From assembly GCA_900696525.1 (NCBI GenBank), contig CAADGL010000007.1:62001-126000 (forward strand): a stretch of DNA of 64,000 nucleotides, written 5' to 3'. The position numbers and the translations under genes are program-made. Of this stretch, positions 49,236 through 58,502 are shown in pieces; position 1 is the first letter of the stretch; each line of letters begins with the position of its first letter. The DNA comes from an uncultured Planctomycetota bacterium. GTDB taxonomy: Bacteria > Planctomycetota > Phycisphaerae > UBA1845 > Fen-1342. The notes beneath the pieces were generated by a model that had not been told where the DNA came from, did no database searches, and worked only from the letters and a program-made list of their open reading frames with translations.

Positions 49236-50819
49236 ATGCGACGCCCCGGCGATCCACCCACCTACCCCGCCGCGCCTGGCCTCCCGCGCCTTTCGCCCGC
49301 CGTCGCGCTGGTGCTCCTCGTTCCAGCGCTGCTGCTCCTCGCCGGCGCCTATGTCTGGTTCGTCCAACGCATCGAAGTCCCCGCCGGCAAGGTCCTCGTC
49401 CTCGTAAACCGCACCGGCGCTGAACTCAAGACCGAAGCCGGAGAGCAGGTCGTCCTGCACCCCGCTCTGCTTGCGAAGCTCGGCGAACCCGAGGGCTCAA
49501 AACGCTACAAGGGCATCGTCTACGACGTCCTCGCCGAGGGCCGCTACTTCTACGACCCCTTCTTCTGGCGACGCGAAGTCGTCGACGCCGTCGTCATCGA
49601 GCAAGGGGAGATCGGAATCCTCATCCGCCGCTACGGCGATCCCCTGCCCCCCGGAAAGGTCGTCGCCACCGAGCCGCACGAGCGCGGACCCCTCGCCGAT
49701 GTCCTCACCCCCGCGCGCTACAACCTGAACCCCTACGCCTACCACGTCGTTCGTGTGAAGCCGACCTACGTCTCCGAGGGCCACATCGGCGTGCAGACCC
49801 TCTTCTCCGGCGCCGACCCCGTAAACCCTAACCGCTACGTCGTCAACGACGGCGAACGCGGCGTCCAGGCCGAGGTCCTGCCCCCGGGTATGTACTACAA
49901 CAACCCCTTCGTCCGCCGTATCGTCGAGATCGACGTCCGCAGTCACACCATCGACCTCGTCGACCGCGACGCCATCCACTTCCCATCCAACGACAGCTTC
50001 GACATCCTCCTCGAGGGCACCGTCGAGTACGCCATCCGCCAGGACAAGGCCCCCTACGTCATGATGGCCATCGGCGATCACAACGACATCAAAGAGAAGA
50101 TCATCATGCCCTACGCCAAGTCCTTCTCACGCATCGAGGGCAGCAAGCTCGCCGCTCGCGAGTTCATCTCCGGCGAAGCCCGCACCGCCTTCCAGCAACG
50201 CGTCTTCGAAGGCCTTCGACAGCAGTGCTACGCCCAGGGCATCGAGATTCGCGCCGTCCTCTTCCGCCGCATCGAGCCCCCAAAGGCCATCGCCGGACCC
50301 ATCTCCGATCGCCAGGTCGCCGAACAGCAGGTCCGTCAGTACGAGAACGAGATCACCCTCGCCCGCTCCCAGGCGCGCCTCGTCGAGCAGGAAGAGCTCC
50401 AGAAACAGAACCAGGAGACCGGCCTCGCCCGCCGCGACGTCGTCACCATGCTCATGGAGGCCCAGCAGGCAAAGACCGTCGCACTCCTAAACGCCCGCCA
50501 GAAGCTCGAGGTAGCCCGCCTCGAGCTCGAGGCCGCAACCGAAAACGCCGCCGCACTCCGCGCCCGCGGCCAGGCCGACGCTGAGGTCGCGCGCCTTGCT
50601 TACGCCGCCGAGGCCAGACCTCTCGCCGACGCCGTCTCCGCCTTCGGCGACGGCGAAACTTACGCCCAGTTCTTCTTCTTCCAGCGCCTCGCACCCGCTC
50701 TCAAGTCCGTCCTCGCCAGTACCGACGGACCCTTCGCCGACATCTTCAGGGCCCTTACACCCACAAGCGACGCTCCCGCAAAAAACACCCGCGGCACCGC
50801 CGCCCGAGCCTCAGACTGA
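49236..50819 (+). CDS. SPFH/band-7 protein with three internal repeats, second of three
   Basis: 527 residues from ATG 49236, with GAGGAG upstream; one N-terminal membrane helix (about residues 20-43). Before the SPFH domain proper come three related beta modules spaced about 58 residues apart: YDVLAEGRYFYDPFFW (about 96), ADVLTPARYNLNPYAY (about 154) and AEVLPPGMYYNNPFVR (about 212), more than the usual single one. A long coiled-coil segment follows (VRQYENEITLARSQARLVEQ, LEVARLELEAATENAAALRA). Expected to oligomerise into a cage or ring. Shared operon with two further SPFH genes. Confidence 0.85.
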   Translation: MRRPGDPPTYPAAPGLPRLSPAVALVLLVPALLLLAGAYVWFVQRIEVPAGKVLVLVNRTGAELKTEAGEQVVLHPALLAKLGEPEGSKRYKGIVYDVLAEGRYFYDPFFWRREVVDAVVIEQGEIGILIRRYGDPLPPGKVVATEPHERGPLADVLTPARYNLNPYAYHVVRVKPTYVSEGHIGVQTLFSGADPVNPNRYVVNDGERGVQAEVLPPGMYYNNPFVRRIVEIDVRSHTIDLVDRDAIHFPSNDSFDILLEGTVEYAIRQDKAPYVMMAIGDHNDIKEKIIMPYAKSFSRIEGSKLAAREFISGEARTAFQQRVFEGLRQQCYAQGIEIRAVLFRRIEPPKAIAGPISDRQVAEQQVRQYENEITLARSQARLVEQEELQKQNQETGLARRDVVTMLMEAQQAKTVALLNARQKLEVARLELEAATENAAALRARGQADAEVARLAYAAEARPLADAVSAFGDGETYAQFFFFQRLAPALKSVLASTDGPFADIFRALTPTSDAPAKNTRGTAARASD

Positions 50820-50839
50820 CGCCCGAAACGAGGTCTATC

Positions 50840-52516
50840 ATGCGATTCATCACCTGGACTCTCGGCACCCTCTCGGCCCTTGTCGCCCTCGCCGCCGTCT
50901 TCGTCTGGGTTGAGTGGCGCGTTGACGTCGGCCCCGACGAGACCCTCGTCCTCATTCGCAAGACCGGCGCCCCTCTGCCCGAAGGACAGAAGATCGCCGA
51001 GGCCGGACAGAAGGGCATTCAACGCCTCGCCCTCGGACCCGGACGATACTTCTTCAACCCCTGGGTCTGGGATCACGAGCGCGTCGGCCTCATCGACATC
51101 CCCGCCGGAGACCCGAAGACCTGGCGCGACGTCTACGCCACCGGCGCCCCAGACTACAGCATCCCCGACACCGCGGGCGCCTGGCCAAAGGTCGGAATCG
51201 TCAACAGCCTCGCCGGAAAACCCGCCCCCGCCGGCGCCGAAGTCGTCGACACCGGCTTCCAGGGCATCCAGCGAAACGTCCTCACGCCCGGAACCTACCG
51301 CATCAACACCCGCGCTTACGAGGTCAAGCTCGTCGACGCTGTCGTCGTTCCCCTCGGCTGCGTCGGCGTCGTAACCTCTCAGCTCGGCGAAATGCCCGGC
51401 GTCGAAGTCGTCCGCCAGACCAGCATCGGACCCGATGGCCAGGTCATCGAAGACCAGCAACCCAAGCAGATGCAGAAGCTCGCTCAGGCCGGCCAGCGCG
51501 GCGTCCTCTCAGACGTCCTGCCCCCGGGCATCTACTACCTGAACCCCTACGTCCACAAGACCAAGATCGTCCAGGTCGGCTACAACGAAATCTCCCAGCT
51601 CCGCACAAACGACGCCGACCGCATCTCCTTCCCTTCCCGCGACGGCTTCACCATCGAGGTCGAAGTCACCGTCGTCTGGGGACGCCACCCCGAGCATGCC
51701 CCACAGATGATCAACCGCTTCGGAGAGGTCGGAAAACTCAAGGAGCTCGTCATCGGCCAGGTCCGCAGCATCTGCCGAAATCTCGGCTCCGAATACGACA
51801 GCACCGATTTCATCCGCGGCGAGAAACGCGAACTCTACCAGCGCGCCGTCACCGAAACCCTCCAGCGCGTCGCCAAGGAACGTGACATCGAGATCCTCAT
51901 CGCGCTCATCCACAACATCGAAGTCCGCGGCGGTACCGCCGCCGAGGGCGAGGCCGCCGACCTCAAGCAGACCATCCAGCGCGGCTTCATCGCCCGCGAG
52001 GAAGAGCTCACCCGGCAGAAGCAGCGCGAGACCGCCAAGGTCAAGGCCGAGCTCGCAACCGCCACCGCCGACATCGAGGTCGCGCGCGAGCAGATCCACT
52101 CCGAAACCCGAAAGAAGGTCGCCGAGATCGCCGCTGAAGGAAAAAAGCAGGCTCGCGAGATCGACGCCCAGCGCGACCTCGAAGTCGCCCAGGTCGAACG
52201 CCAGATCGCCGCCCTCGACGCCGACAAGACCCGCATCCTCGGCACCGCCAAGGCCGACGTGCAGGAGCTCCTGTACCGCGCCGACGCCGACGGAAAACGC
52301 ATGATGGTCCAGGCCCTGGGCACCGGACACGCCTACAACCTCTACACATTTGCCAGGGAGTTCAACCCCGACACCATCCGCCTCATCTTCGCCGGGCAGG
52401 GAACCTTCTGGACCGACCTCGCCAGGATGCAGGACGCCGCCGCCGCACAACTCTTGCAGTCCGCCGCCCCACAACCCCCGGCCGACACCCAACATCCCCC
52501 GACCCGCGCCCCGTGA
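50840..52516 (+). CDS. SPFH/band-7 protein with three internal repeats, third of three
   Basis: 558 residues; ATG 50840 has CGAGGT upstream and 20 bases separate it from the previous stop. One membrane helix (about residues 4-25). Three beta modules recur at about residues 57-80, 140-162 and 219-242 (GPGRYFFNPWVW, TPGTYRINTRAY, PPGIYYLNPYVH), each ending in a run of hydrophobic beta-strands. The C-terminal about 200 residues are coiled coil (TAKVKAELATATADIEVARE; EIAAEGKKQAREIDAQRDLE) and the end is Pro-rich. The paralogue of the preceding gene, and probably builds a mixed SPFH ring with the other two. Confidence 0.85.
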   Translation: MRFITWTLGTLSALVALAAVFVWVEWRVDVGPDETLVLIRKTGAPLPEGQKIAEAGQKGIQRLALGPGRYFFNPWVWDHERVGLIDIPAGDPKTWRDVYATGAPDYSIPDTAGAWPKVGIVNSLAGKPAPAGAEVVDTGFQGIQRNVLTPGTYRINTRAYEVKLVDAVVVPLGCVGVVTSQLGEMPGVEVVRQTSIGPDGQVIEDQQPKQMQKLAQAGQRGVLSDVLPPGIYYLNPYVHKTKIVQVGYNEISQLRTNDADRISFPSRDGFTIEVEVTVVWGRHPEHAPQMINRFGEVGKLKELVIGQVRSICRNLGSEYDSTDFIRGEKRELYQRAVTETLQRVAKERDIEILIALIHNIEVRGGTAAEGEAADLKQTIQRGFIAREEELTRQKQRETAKVKAELATATADIEVAREQIHSETRKKVAEIAAEGKKQAREIDAQRDLEVAQVERQIAALDADKTRILGTAKADVQELLYRADADGKRMMVQALGTGHAYNLYTFAREFNPDTIRLIFAGQGTFWTDLARMQDAAAAQLLQSAAPQPPADTQHPPTRAP

Positions 52517-52520
52517 AGCG

Positions 52521-52595
52521 CAAGCGCGGGGCCCTCCGGCGTCGACGCGCGGGATCCCCCCCCCCGATACGCGCCACAAGCCAAGCGCGGGGCCC
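52521..52595 (+). repeat. Direct repeat CAAGCGCGGGGCCC
   Basis: CAAGCGCGGGGCCC at 52521 and again at 52582, 61 bases apart, with the following CCGG shared. It lies in the 263-base gap between the SPFH operon and the secretion operon, which otherwise shows nothing recognisable apart from the ribosome-binding site near 52766. Confidence 0.6.
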
Positions 52596-52779
52596 GCCGG
52601 ATAGGCGCCCCTCGCACCCAGCGCACCCACAAAGCCAGTTACTTTGGACACCCCACCCCGCCCCGCGACGGAAATCCCGTTGCCCGGCCACTTGGTATCC
52701 ACCATACTGTGGCAACCGTGCTCAGGGGTCCGCCCGAGGTTTCCCGCGGGCTCCGCGCGGCCACACAGGAGCGGCAGCG

Positions 52780-54051
52780 GTGCCAGTTTTCCAGTACGAA
52801 GCCCTGAACTCCTCCGGCCAGGAAGTCAAGGCCGAGCTCGAGGCCCCCAGCAAGGAGGAGGCCGCCGCGAAGGTTCGCAGCCTCGGCTACTTCCTCACCA
52901 AGGACGTCGTAGAGAAATCCGGTAAGAAAAAGACCCTCGCCAAAAAGGATGCAACCGGCCAGACTCGCCGAAAAGCCGCCGGAACCGGTCTCGGATGGGT
53001 CGGAACCAAGCAACTCACTCAGTTCACGAGACAGCTCTCGACCCTCCAGGATGCCGGACTCCCCATCCTCCGCAGCATTCGAATTCTTGAGCAGCAGGCC
53101 AAGCCCGGAATGCTCAAGAACTCCCTCAAGCAGATCGGCGAAGACGTCGAAGGCGGCGCTACCCTCTCCGAGGCCATGGCACGACATCCAAAAGCCTTCA
53201 ACCGCCTCTACTCCAACATGGTCGCCGCCGGCGAGGCGGGCGGCGTCCTCGACACCATCCTCCAGCGACTCGCCGACTTCCTCGAAAAAGCCCAGCGCCT
53301 CAAGAGAAAAGTCGTCGGCGCTATGATCTATCCCGCCGTCGTCATCACCATCGCCATGAGCATCACCCTGGCGATCGTCATCTTCCTCGTCCCACAGTTC
53401 CGCGACATCTTCAAGGACTTCGACGTCGACAAGCTCCCAAAAATGACCGAGATGCTCATCGCGACCTCCAACTGGCTCATCGGCGGTACGCCCCCGGGCT
53501 GGCTCATCATCCTGATGTCCCCGCTCATCATCTTCGGCATCTACAAGCTCATCCGCCAGGCCCACACCGGCCGGTTCATCGTCGACATGATCTGGCTCAA
53601 AGTCCCCATCATGGGACAAATCATGGCCAAGTCCGGCATCGCCCGCTTCTGCCGAACCCTCGGAACCCTCATTGCCGCCGGCGTCCCCATCCTCGAAGCC
53701 CTCAAAATCACCAGGGACACCACCGGAAACGAGGTCTACGCCACCATGCTCGGCAAGGTCCACGACTCCATCCGCGAAGGCGACTCCTTCGCGAACCCCT
53801 TGCGCGCCAGCAAGTGCGTCGACTCCATCGTCGTCAACATGGTTGACGTCGGCGAGGAAACCGGCGAACTCGACAAGATGCTCTACAAGATCGCCGATAA
53901 CTACGACGAAGAGGTCGACACCCTCGTCGGCTCGCTCATCAGCCTGCTCGAGCCCGTCCTCGTCGTCGTCCTCGGTACCATCGTCGGTTTCATCGTGATC
54001 TCGCTCTACATGCCTATGATCTATCTGGTGCAGAACCTGACCAGCAAGTAG
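52780..54051 (+). CDS. Type II secretion/type IV pilus inner-membrane platform protein (GspF/PilC)
   Basis: 423 residues from GTG 52780, with AGGAG upstream. FQYEALNSSGQEVKAELEAP opens the family, TRQLSTLQDAGLPILRSIRI and GGATLSEAMARHPKAFNRLY lead to the first GspF domain, and a repeat of the same fold with ARFCRTLGTLIAAGVPILEA follows. Three membrane helices: about 185-208, 240-262 and 390-412. It is the inner-membrane base on which prepilins are pushed. No GspE ATPase or GspD secretin lies in the window, so they must be elsewhere. It heads the prepilin array. Confidence 0.9.
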   Translation: MPVFQYEALNSSGQEVKAELEAPSKEEAAAKVRSLGYFLTKDVVEKSGKKKTLAKKDATGQTRRKAAGTGLGWVGTKQLTQFTRQLSTLQDAGLPILRSIRILEQQAKPGMLKNSLKQIGEDVEGGATLSEAMARHPKAFNRLYSNMVAAGEAGGVLDTILQRLADFLEKAQRLKRKVVGAMIYPAVVITIAMSITLAIVIFLVPQFRDIFKDFDVDKLPKMTEMLIATSNWLIGGTPPGWLIILMSPLIIFGIYKLIRQAHTGRFIVDMIWLKVPIMGQIMAKSGIARFCRTLGTLIAAGVPILEALKITRDTTGNEVYATMLGKVHDSIREGDSFANPLRASKCVDSIVVNMVDVGEETGELDKMLYKIADNYDEEVDTLVGSLISLLEPVLVVVLGTIVGFIVISLYMPMIYLVQNLTSK

Positions 54052-54194
54052 CCGGTCAGTTGGGTGTGTCGAGCCATTGCGTGTATCATGCGGCCCGCCG
54101 CGGCCACAACCCGACGCCCCGCCCCGGAGCCGGGCGTCGAAACTCGCGGCAACCGTGCAGCCGACCGGAAAACCCCGGTCATGAGGTGACTCCC

Positions 54195-55208
54195 ATGAAA
54201 CGAACACGGCTCGCCGGCTTCACCCTCGTCGAGCTCCTCACCGTCATCGCGGTGATCTCGCTCCTCATCGCCATTGTCATCCCGGCTATTTCCGCCGCCC
54301 GAAACACCGCCCGGGATACCGCCACCGCAAAGCAGATCTCCAGCATCGACGCCGCCTGCGAGATCTTCAGAAACGACAACGGCAACTATCCCATCTCCGG
54401 CGGACGCAACCCCTTCGAAGGCGGCCAGACCGGCTCCCCCGTCACCCAGGGCGCCCAGTGGCTCGCCATCCAGCTCCTCGGCGCCGATCAGGCCGGCTTC
54501 GTCAAGCCTACCCTCGAAAACGACTCCAACGGCGACGGCAGAATCAACTACGTCGACTGGCTCGCCTGGTACGACGTCAGCAATCCCTTCTCCTCCAAGG
54601 TCAGCCGCCTCACGCCATACGTCAGCCCCGACCCCAAAACCGTCACCTCCGCCGAGAAGCTCGCCGAGTCCACCGGCACTCAGGCCCCAATGCTCCTCCT
54701 CCAGGGCAGCAGCATCTTCCGCAACGCCTACTTGCCGATGTTCATCGACGCCCACGGCGGCCCGCTCCTCTACTACGTCGCACTGACCGACCTCAAACCG
54801 CCGCGCCCGCTTACCACCGGCAACCCGACCGCCAAGATGTACCTCGGCACCTACGATCACTCGCACAATGCCGGCCTCACCGGCAGCTCCGGCCCACACG
54901 GCGAGTTCTTCGGCCTGCCTCAGCGCGGCTGGGACTTCGCCGCCGCCAGCACCGCCCCGACCGGCCAGCCCGCGCACCCGCTCGGCCGCCTCGGCTTCGC
55001 CAACCCCGGCCAGGTGCTCGACGAGTGGCCGACCGAAGAGCCTTCCTTCGCCTCGGTCGTCCTCAACCGCCAGATCTTCGAAAGCACGCGCCAGGGAGAC
55101 AAGGGCCGCCTCGTGCCCTTCAACCCCGACCGCTTCCTCCTGATCTCCGCCGGCAAGGACGGCCTCTACGGAACCAGCGACGACATCCGCAACTTCAACA
55201 AGAACTGA
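54195..55208 (+). CDS. Prepilin-type protein with EF-hand loop
   Basis: 337 residues from ATG 54195 (GAGGTG upstream). Class III leader MKRTRLAG with cleavage before Phe in GFTLVELLTVIAVISLL, the N-methylation motif of type IV pilins and type II pseudopilins. Residues 110-121 form a canonical EF-hand loop (D-x-N-x-D-G-x-I-x-x-x-D), as in dockerin repeats. The C-terminus holds DGLYGTSDDIRNF, typical of planctomycete pseudopilins. GspG-like; calcium could stabilise it. Follows GspF by 143 bases. Confidence 0.87.
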   Translation: MKRTRLAGFTLVELLTVIAVISLLIAIVIPAISAARNTARDTATAKQISSIDAACEIFRNDNGNYPISGGRNPFEGGQTGSPVTQGAQWLAIQLLGADQAGFVKPTLENDSNGDGRINYVDWLAWYDVSNPFSSKVSRLTPYVSPDPKTVTSAEKLAESTGTQAPMLLLQGSSIFRNAYLPMFIDAHGGPLLYYVALTDLKPPRPLTTGNPTAKMYLGTYDHSHNAGLTGSSGPHGEFFGLPQRGWDFAAASTAPTGQPAHPLGRLGFANPGQVLDEWPTEEPSFASVVLNRQIFESTRQGDKGRLVPFNPDRFLLISAGKDGLYGTSDDIRNFNKN

Positions 55209-55229
55209 CGCACAGGTACGGAGCGGCCC

Positions 55230-56333
55230 ATGAGACGCCTCGTCAATCACACGCCTCGCCCGACCGCCGGCTTCACCCTGGTCGAGCTGCTGACCGTCAT
55301 CGCGATCATCGCCCTGCTGATCACGATCCTCGTCCCCGCGGTCAACGCCGTCCGCGTAAACGCCCAGGTCACCGCCACCCGGTCTACCCTCGGATCCATC
55401 GACACCGCCCTCGCCGCGTTCCGCGCCGAGCAGCGCATCGGCGGCCGCCTGCCGCCTTCGGCTTCCGATCGCCCCGGCAGCCCGCCGAACAACTACAACC
55501 TCGTCGGAAACCCGTACGAGAGCCTGTTCTCTGGCAGTGGCCCAGGCGGGACGGTCCAGATCAGCGGTGCGGGCCTTCTTGTTTGGGCCCTCGCCGGTGC
55601 CGACCTTCTCGGCTCGCCCGGCTTCGCACCCGTCCGCAGCACCAGCCGCTATTGGGCCGAAGACACCAACTTCGGCAACGCGGGCGACCCGGGCGCCTAC
55701 TTCATCGACAACACCACCAGCCTCCCGAAATTCGCTCGCGCTGCCCCCTTCGTCGATCTCGGGAAGGTGAAAGTCACCGCCTACAACCGCGCACGCCTAA
55801 GCTTCGACATCCCCGCCGAGGTCGAGGCCCTCCAGCGATCCTACGGCTCAACACAGGGCGAGCAGCGACTCAACGCCCGTCGCCAGTACCCCATGTTCCT
55901 CGACGGCTTCGGCTTCCCCATCCTCTACTGGCGCGCAGACCCCGCCGGCGTCGCCCTCGCCGACTTCGATCCGTCCGCCAACACCGACCCCAAACGCCGC
56001 GGTATCTATCACTACGCCGACAACGCCGACCTCCTCGGCTGGAACGCAAACGGCTCGCCGAATGCGACGCGCCCCCTCATCCTGCGCCCCACTCGCGATA
56101 CGACCCCGCACAAGGCCAAGTACTTCGACTATGCCCCGCCCTACGATCCCCAGGATCACGAGACTTACAAGGGCTTCTGGCACTACGTCCGCAACGAGTC
56201 CGTGCAGTCGCGCCTCATGCCCAGCAACGCCGACTCGTACCTCCTCGTCAGCCCAGGACGCGACGGCCTCTACGGCACCGCCGACGACATCGCCAACTTC
56301 AACCACAACGGCGCCCACGTGGAAAACGACTGA
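55230..56333 (+). CDS. Prepilin-type protein (GspG-like)
   Basis: 367 residues; ATG 55230 has CGGAG upstream and the previous stop is 21 bases away. Leader of about 14 residues, then GFTLVELLTVIAIIALLITI, the methylation and hydrophobic helix. A globular domain follows with SYLLVSPGRDGLYGTADDIA and NFN near the C-terminus, the same motif as in the preceding gene. Ser/Gly/Asn-rich external region. Probably a pilus or pseudopilus subunit of the same secretion system. Confidence 0.87.
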   Translation: MRRLVNHTPRPTAGFTLVELLTVIAIIALLITILVPAVNAVRVNAQVTATRSTLGSIDTALAAFRAEQRIGGRLPPSASDRPGSPPNNYNLVGNPYESLFSGSGPGGTVQISGAGLLVWALAGADLLGSPGFAPVRSTSRYWAEDTNFGNAGDPGAYFIDNTTSLPKFARAAPFVDLGKVKVTAYNRARLSFDIPAEVEALQRSYGSTQGEQRLNARRQYPMFLDGFGFPILYWRADPAGVALADFDPSANTDPKRRGIYHYADNADLLGWNANGSPNATRPLILRPTRDTTPHKAKYFDYAPPYDPQDHETYKGFWHYVRNESVQSRLMPSNADSYLLVSPGRDGLYGTADDIANFNHNGAHVEND

Positions 56334-56335
56334 CC

Positions 56336-57403
56336 GTGACCAACCGCACCACGCACTGCCCTCGCCCGAATACCGCCCCCTGCCCAGGGTCGCAGGCTTT
56401 CGGCGCAGCCGTCGGCACGCGCCACTCGCGCGCCTTCACCATCGTCGAGCTCCTCGTCGCCATCGCCGTCATCGCCCTGCTCGTCACCCTCATCGTCAGC
56501 ATCGCTACCCAGGCCCTTTCCACACAGAAAGAGGCCAACACCCGCGGCATCATGCGCGGCGTCGAGCTCGCCATCGACCAGTTCGCCCTCGAAAACCCCT
56601 TGCGCAACACCTACGACGCCGCCCGCAGCAGAACCTTCGGCCCCTTTCCGCCCTACGTCCTCGCCGGCGCGCCAACGTCCCCCGACACCGTCGCCAGCCT
56701 CCTCGAACCCGACCGCCAGGCCTTGCCCGGCTCAAACGGCACCCTCCGCGAACGACTCACACGCGACCTCGGCGGAAATCCCGCCAGCGCCGATAGCTGG
56801 GTGCGCACCGCCGACCCCGCCAATCTCAGCTCCCCCCACCGCCTCAACGACGACAACCGCGCGCTGATGGCCTACCTCGCCGCGTTCGCCCCCGCAACGC
56901 TCAACCAGGTCCCCTCCAGCGCCCTGAAGCCGCTCGCCCCCAACGACCCGGCCCTCCCCCTCGGAGAGTTCCTCAACACCAACGGCCGCGCCAATCTCAA
57001 CACCGACCCGGGACACCGCCAGATCCTCGGCGTCCACGACGCCTGGGGCGTCCCGCTCGATTACTTCCTCGCGCTCCGCGTCGAGTGGTCGCCCGAAAGC
57101 GACCGCTTCCGCATCGTCGATCGCGTTCCCATGCTCCGCTCGCTCGGCATCGAACGCGAGGTCTACGACGCCCGCTTCAGCGCCAAGCCCCTTCCGGGCG
57201 ACTCCAAACGCTGGATCTTCAGTCGAGAGATGGCCGGCCCGCTCGCGATCGTCGCCAACCCGGCCACCGGCCTGCTCGACCGTACGCAATCCCCTCGCAG
57301 CCGCGCCAACGGCTGGGTCCGCGCCGTCGCCATCGGCCCCGCCGACGCCGTCTACGAGGGCCGCGAAACCTACGGCTATCGCCCGGACCTCGATCCGCCG
57401 TAG
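56336..57403 (+). CDS. Prepilin-type protein
   Basis: 355 residues from GTG 56336, which starts two bases after the previous stop. A longer N-terminal leader (33 residues) ends at RAFTIVELLVAIAVIALLVT, with Ala instead of Gly before Phe at the cleavage position, a variant. Then a long globular region with few Cys (GIMRGVELAIDQFALENPLR and DPGHRQILGVHDAWGVPLDY). It lacks the DGLYGT motif of its neighbours. Part of the coupled array. Confidence 0.8.
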   Translation: MTNRTTHCPRPNTAPCPGSQAFGAAVGTRHSRAFTIVELLVAIAVIALLVTLIVSIATQALSTQKEANTRGIMRGVELAIDQFALENPLRNTYDAARSRTFGPFPPYVLAGAPTSPDTVASLLEPDRQALPGSNGTLRERLTRDLGGNPASADSWVRTADPANLSSPHRLNDDNRALMAYLAAFAPATLNQVPSSALKPLAPNDPALPLGEFLNTNGRANLNTDPGHRQILGVHDAWGVPLDYFLALRVEWSPESDRFRIVDRVPMLRSLGIEREVYDARFSAKPLPGDSKRWIFSREMAGPLAIVANPATGLLDRTQSPRSRANGWVRAVAIGPADAVYEGRETYGYRPDLDPP

Positions 57404-57503
57404 CGCGACCAATAATAACCGCCGTCGCGCATGCCATTCGAATGCCGCGACGCTCGGTGACGCCGTAGAATTGCGACGGAGGCATTGTCCCGGAGTCCCG
57501 CAC

Positions 57504-58502
57504 GTGCGCCGTATCGCCGCACCCTTGTCGCCCCCTCCGCCTTCGGCTGCCTCAGCCGAGGCAGCGGCTCCGCCGCGCGCGATGCCCCGCCGCGCCGCTG
57601 CCCACGGCTTCACCGTCACCGAGCTCCTCGTCGTCACCGCCGTCATCCTGCTCATCCTTGGCATCGGCGTGCCGGCCTTCAACAGCATGACGCGCGACGC
57701 CCGCTTCACGCAGTCCACAACCCGCCTCAGCGGCATGCTCAGTCGCGCCGCCATCACCGCCCAGGCCGACAACACCTCCACGCTCGTGCGCTTCGCCCCC
57801 GCCGAGTGGGAGCTCGACCCCAACCTCCCGGTCGGCGCCGGCGACGACGCCCGCCGCCGTCTCACCGGCCGCATGCGCGCCTCGCTCTATCGCTATCGCT
57901 CGTTCCTCGAAAACCCCTCTCAGGCCGGCCAGGCCGCCGAAGACCCAAACAACTTCCTCTACAGCGAGGTCTTCCGCCGCGCCGACGACACCGAGGAGGT
58001 CGTCCTCCCGCCAGATGTCTGGGCCGCCCCCGTCGAGGCCCTGTCCGACACCATGCGCCTCGACTCGCGGCTCCACGTGCTCAACGGCCAGTGGGGCAAC
58101 CCCCAGCAGAACTTCGTGCAGTACTGGTACACCAGCAGCAATACCTTCCTCGACGCCGACGACTTCACCATCGTCTTCGACCCCGGCCGCGGACTCCGCC
58201 GCGGACAGGTCACCGGCCCGAACATGAATCGCGACGCCTACCAGCAGGCCGCCTCCGTCGACCTCACCGTCAACAACCCCGACACCTCCGTCAACAGCCG
58301 CGACGTGTCCGTCAAACGCCGCTTCTTCACCGGCGTCGTCTTCTACCAGCGCAGCGCTTTCGAGGCCTTCGGCAACGACACCACTCGCCCCACCACCGAT
58401 GCCCGCCTCAACCTCCTGCTGCGCTCCGGCCAGCCGTTCTACATGGACGCCGCCGGCGGCGGACTCATCCGCGGCACCGGCCCCGGGGAGCGCACCCAAT
58501 GA
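57504..58502 (+). CDS. Prepilin-type protein (GspH-like)
   Basis: 332 residues from GTG 57504, which has GGAG eight bases upstream; ATG 57582 would leave the short leader MPRRAAAHG. The methylation site is GFTVTELLVVTAVILLILGI (Gly-1, Phe+1, Glu+5). The globular part resembles GspH-type minor pseudopilins (TRLSGMLSRAAITAQADNTS). It runs into the next gene by a four-base ATGA overlap. A 100-base gap with no other signal precedes it. Confidence 0.82.
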   Translation: MRRIAAPLSPPPPSAASAEAAAPPRAMPRRAAAHGFTVTELLVVTAVILLILGIGVPAFNSMTRDARFTQSTTRLSGMLSRAAITAQADNTSTLVRFAPAEWELDPNLPVGAGDDARRRLTGRMRASLYRYRSFLENPSQAGQAAEDPNNFLYSEVFRRADDTEEVVLPPDVWAAPVEALSDTMRLDSRLHVLNGQWGNPQQNFVQYWYTSSNTFLDADDFTIVFDPGRGLRRGQVTGPNMNRDAYQQAASVDLTVNNPDTSVNSRDVSVKRRFFTGVVFYQRSAFEAFGNDTTRPTTDARLNLLLRSGQPFYMDAAGGGLIRGTGPGERTQ

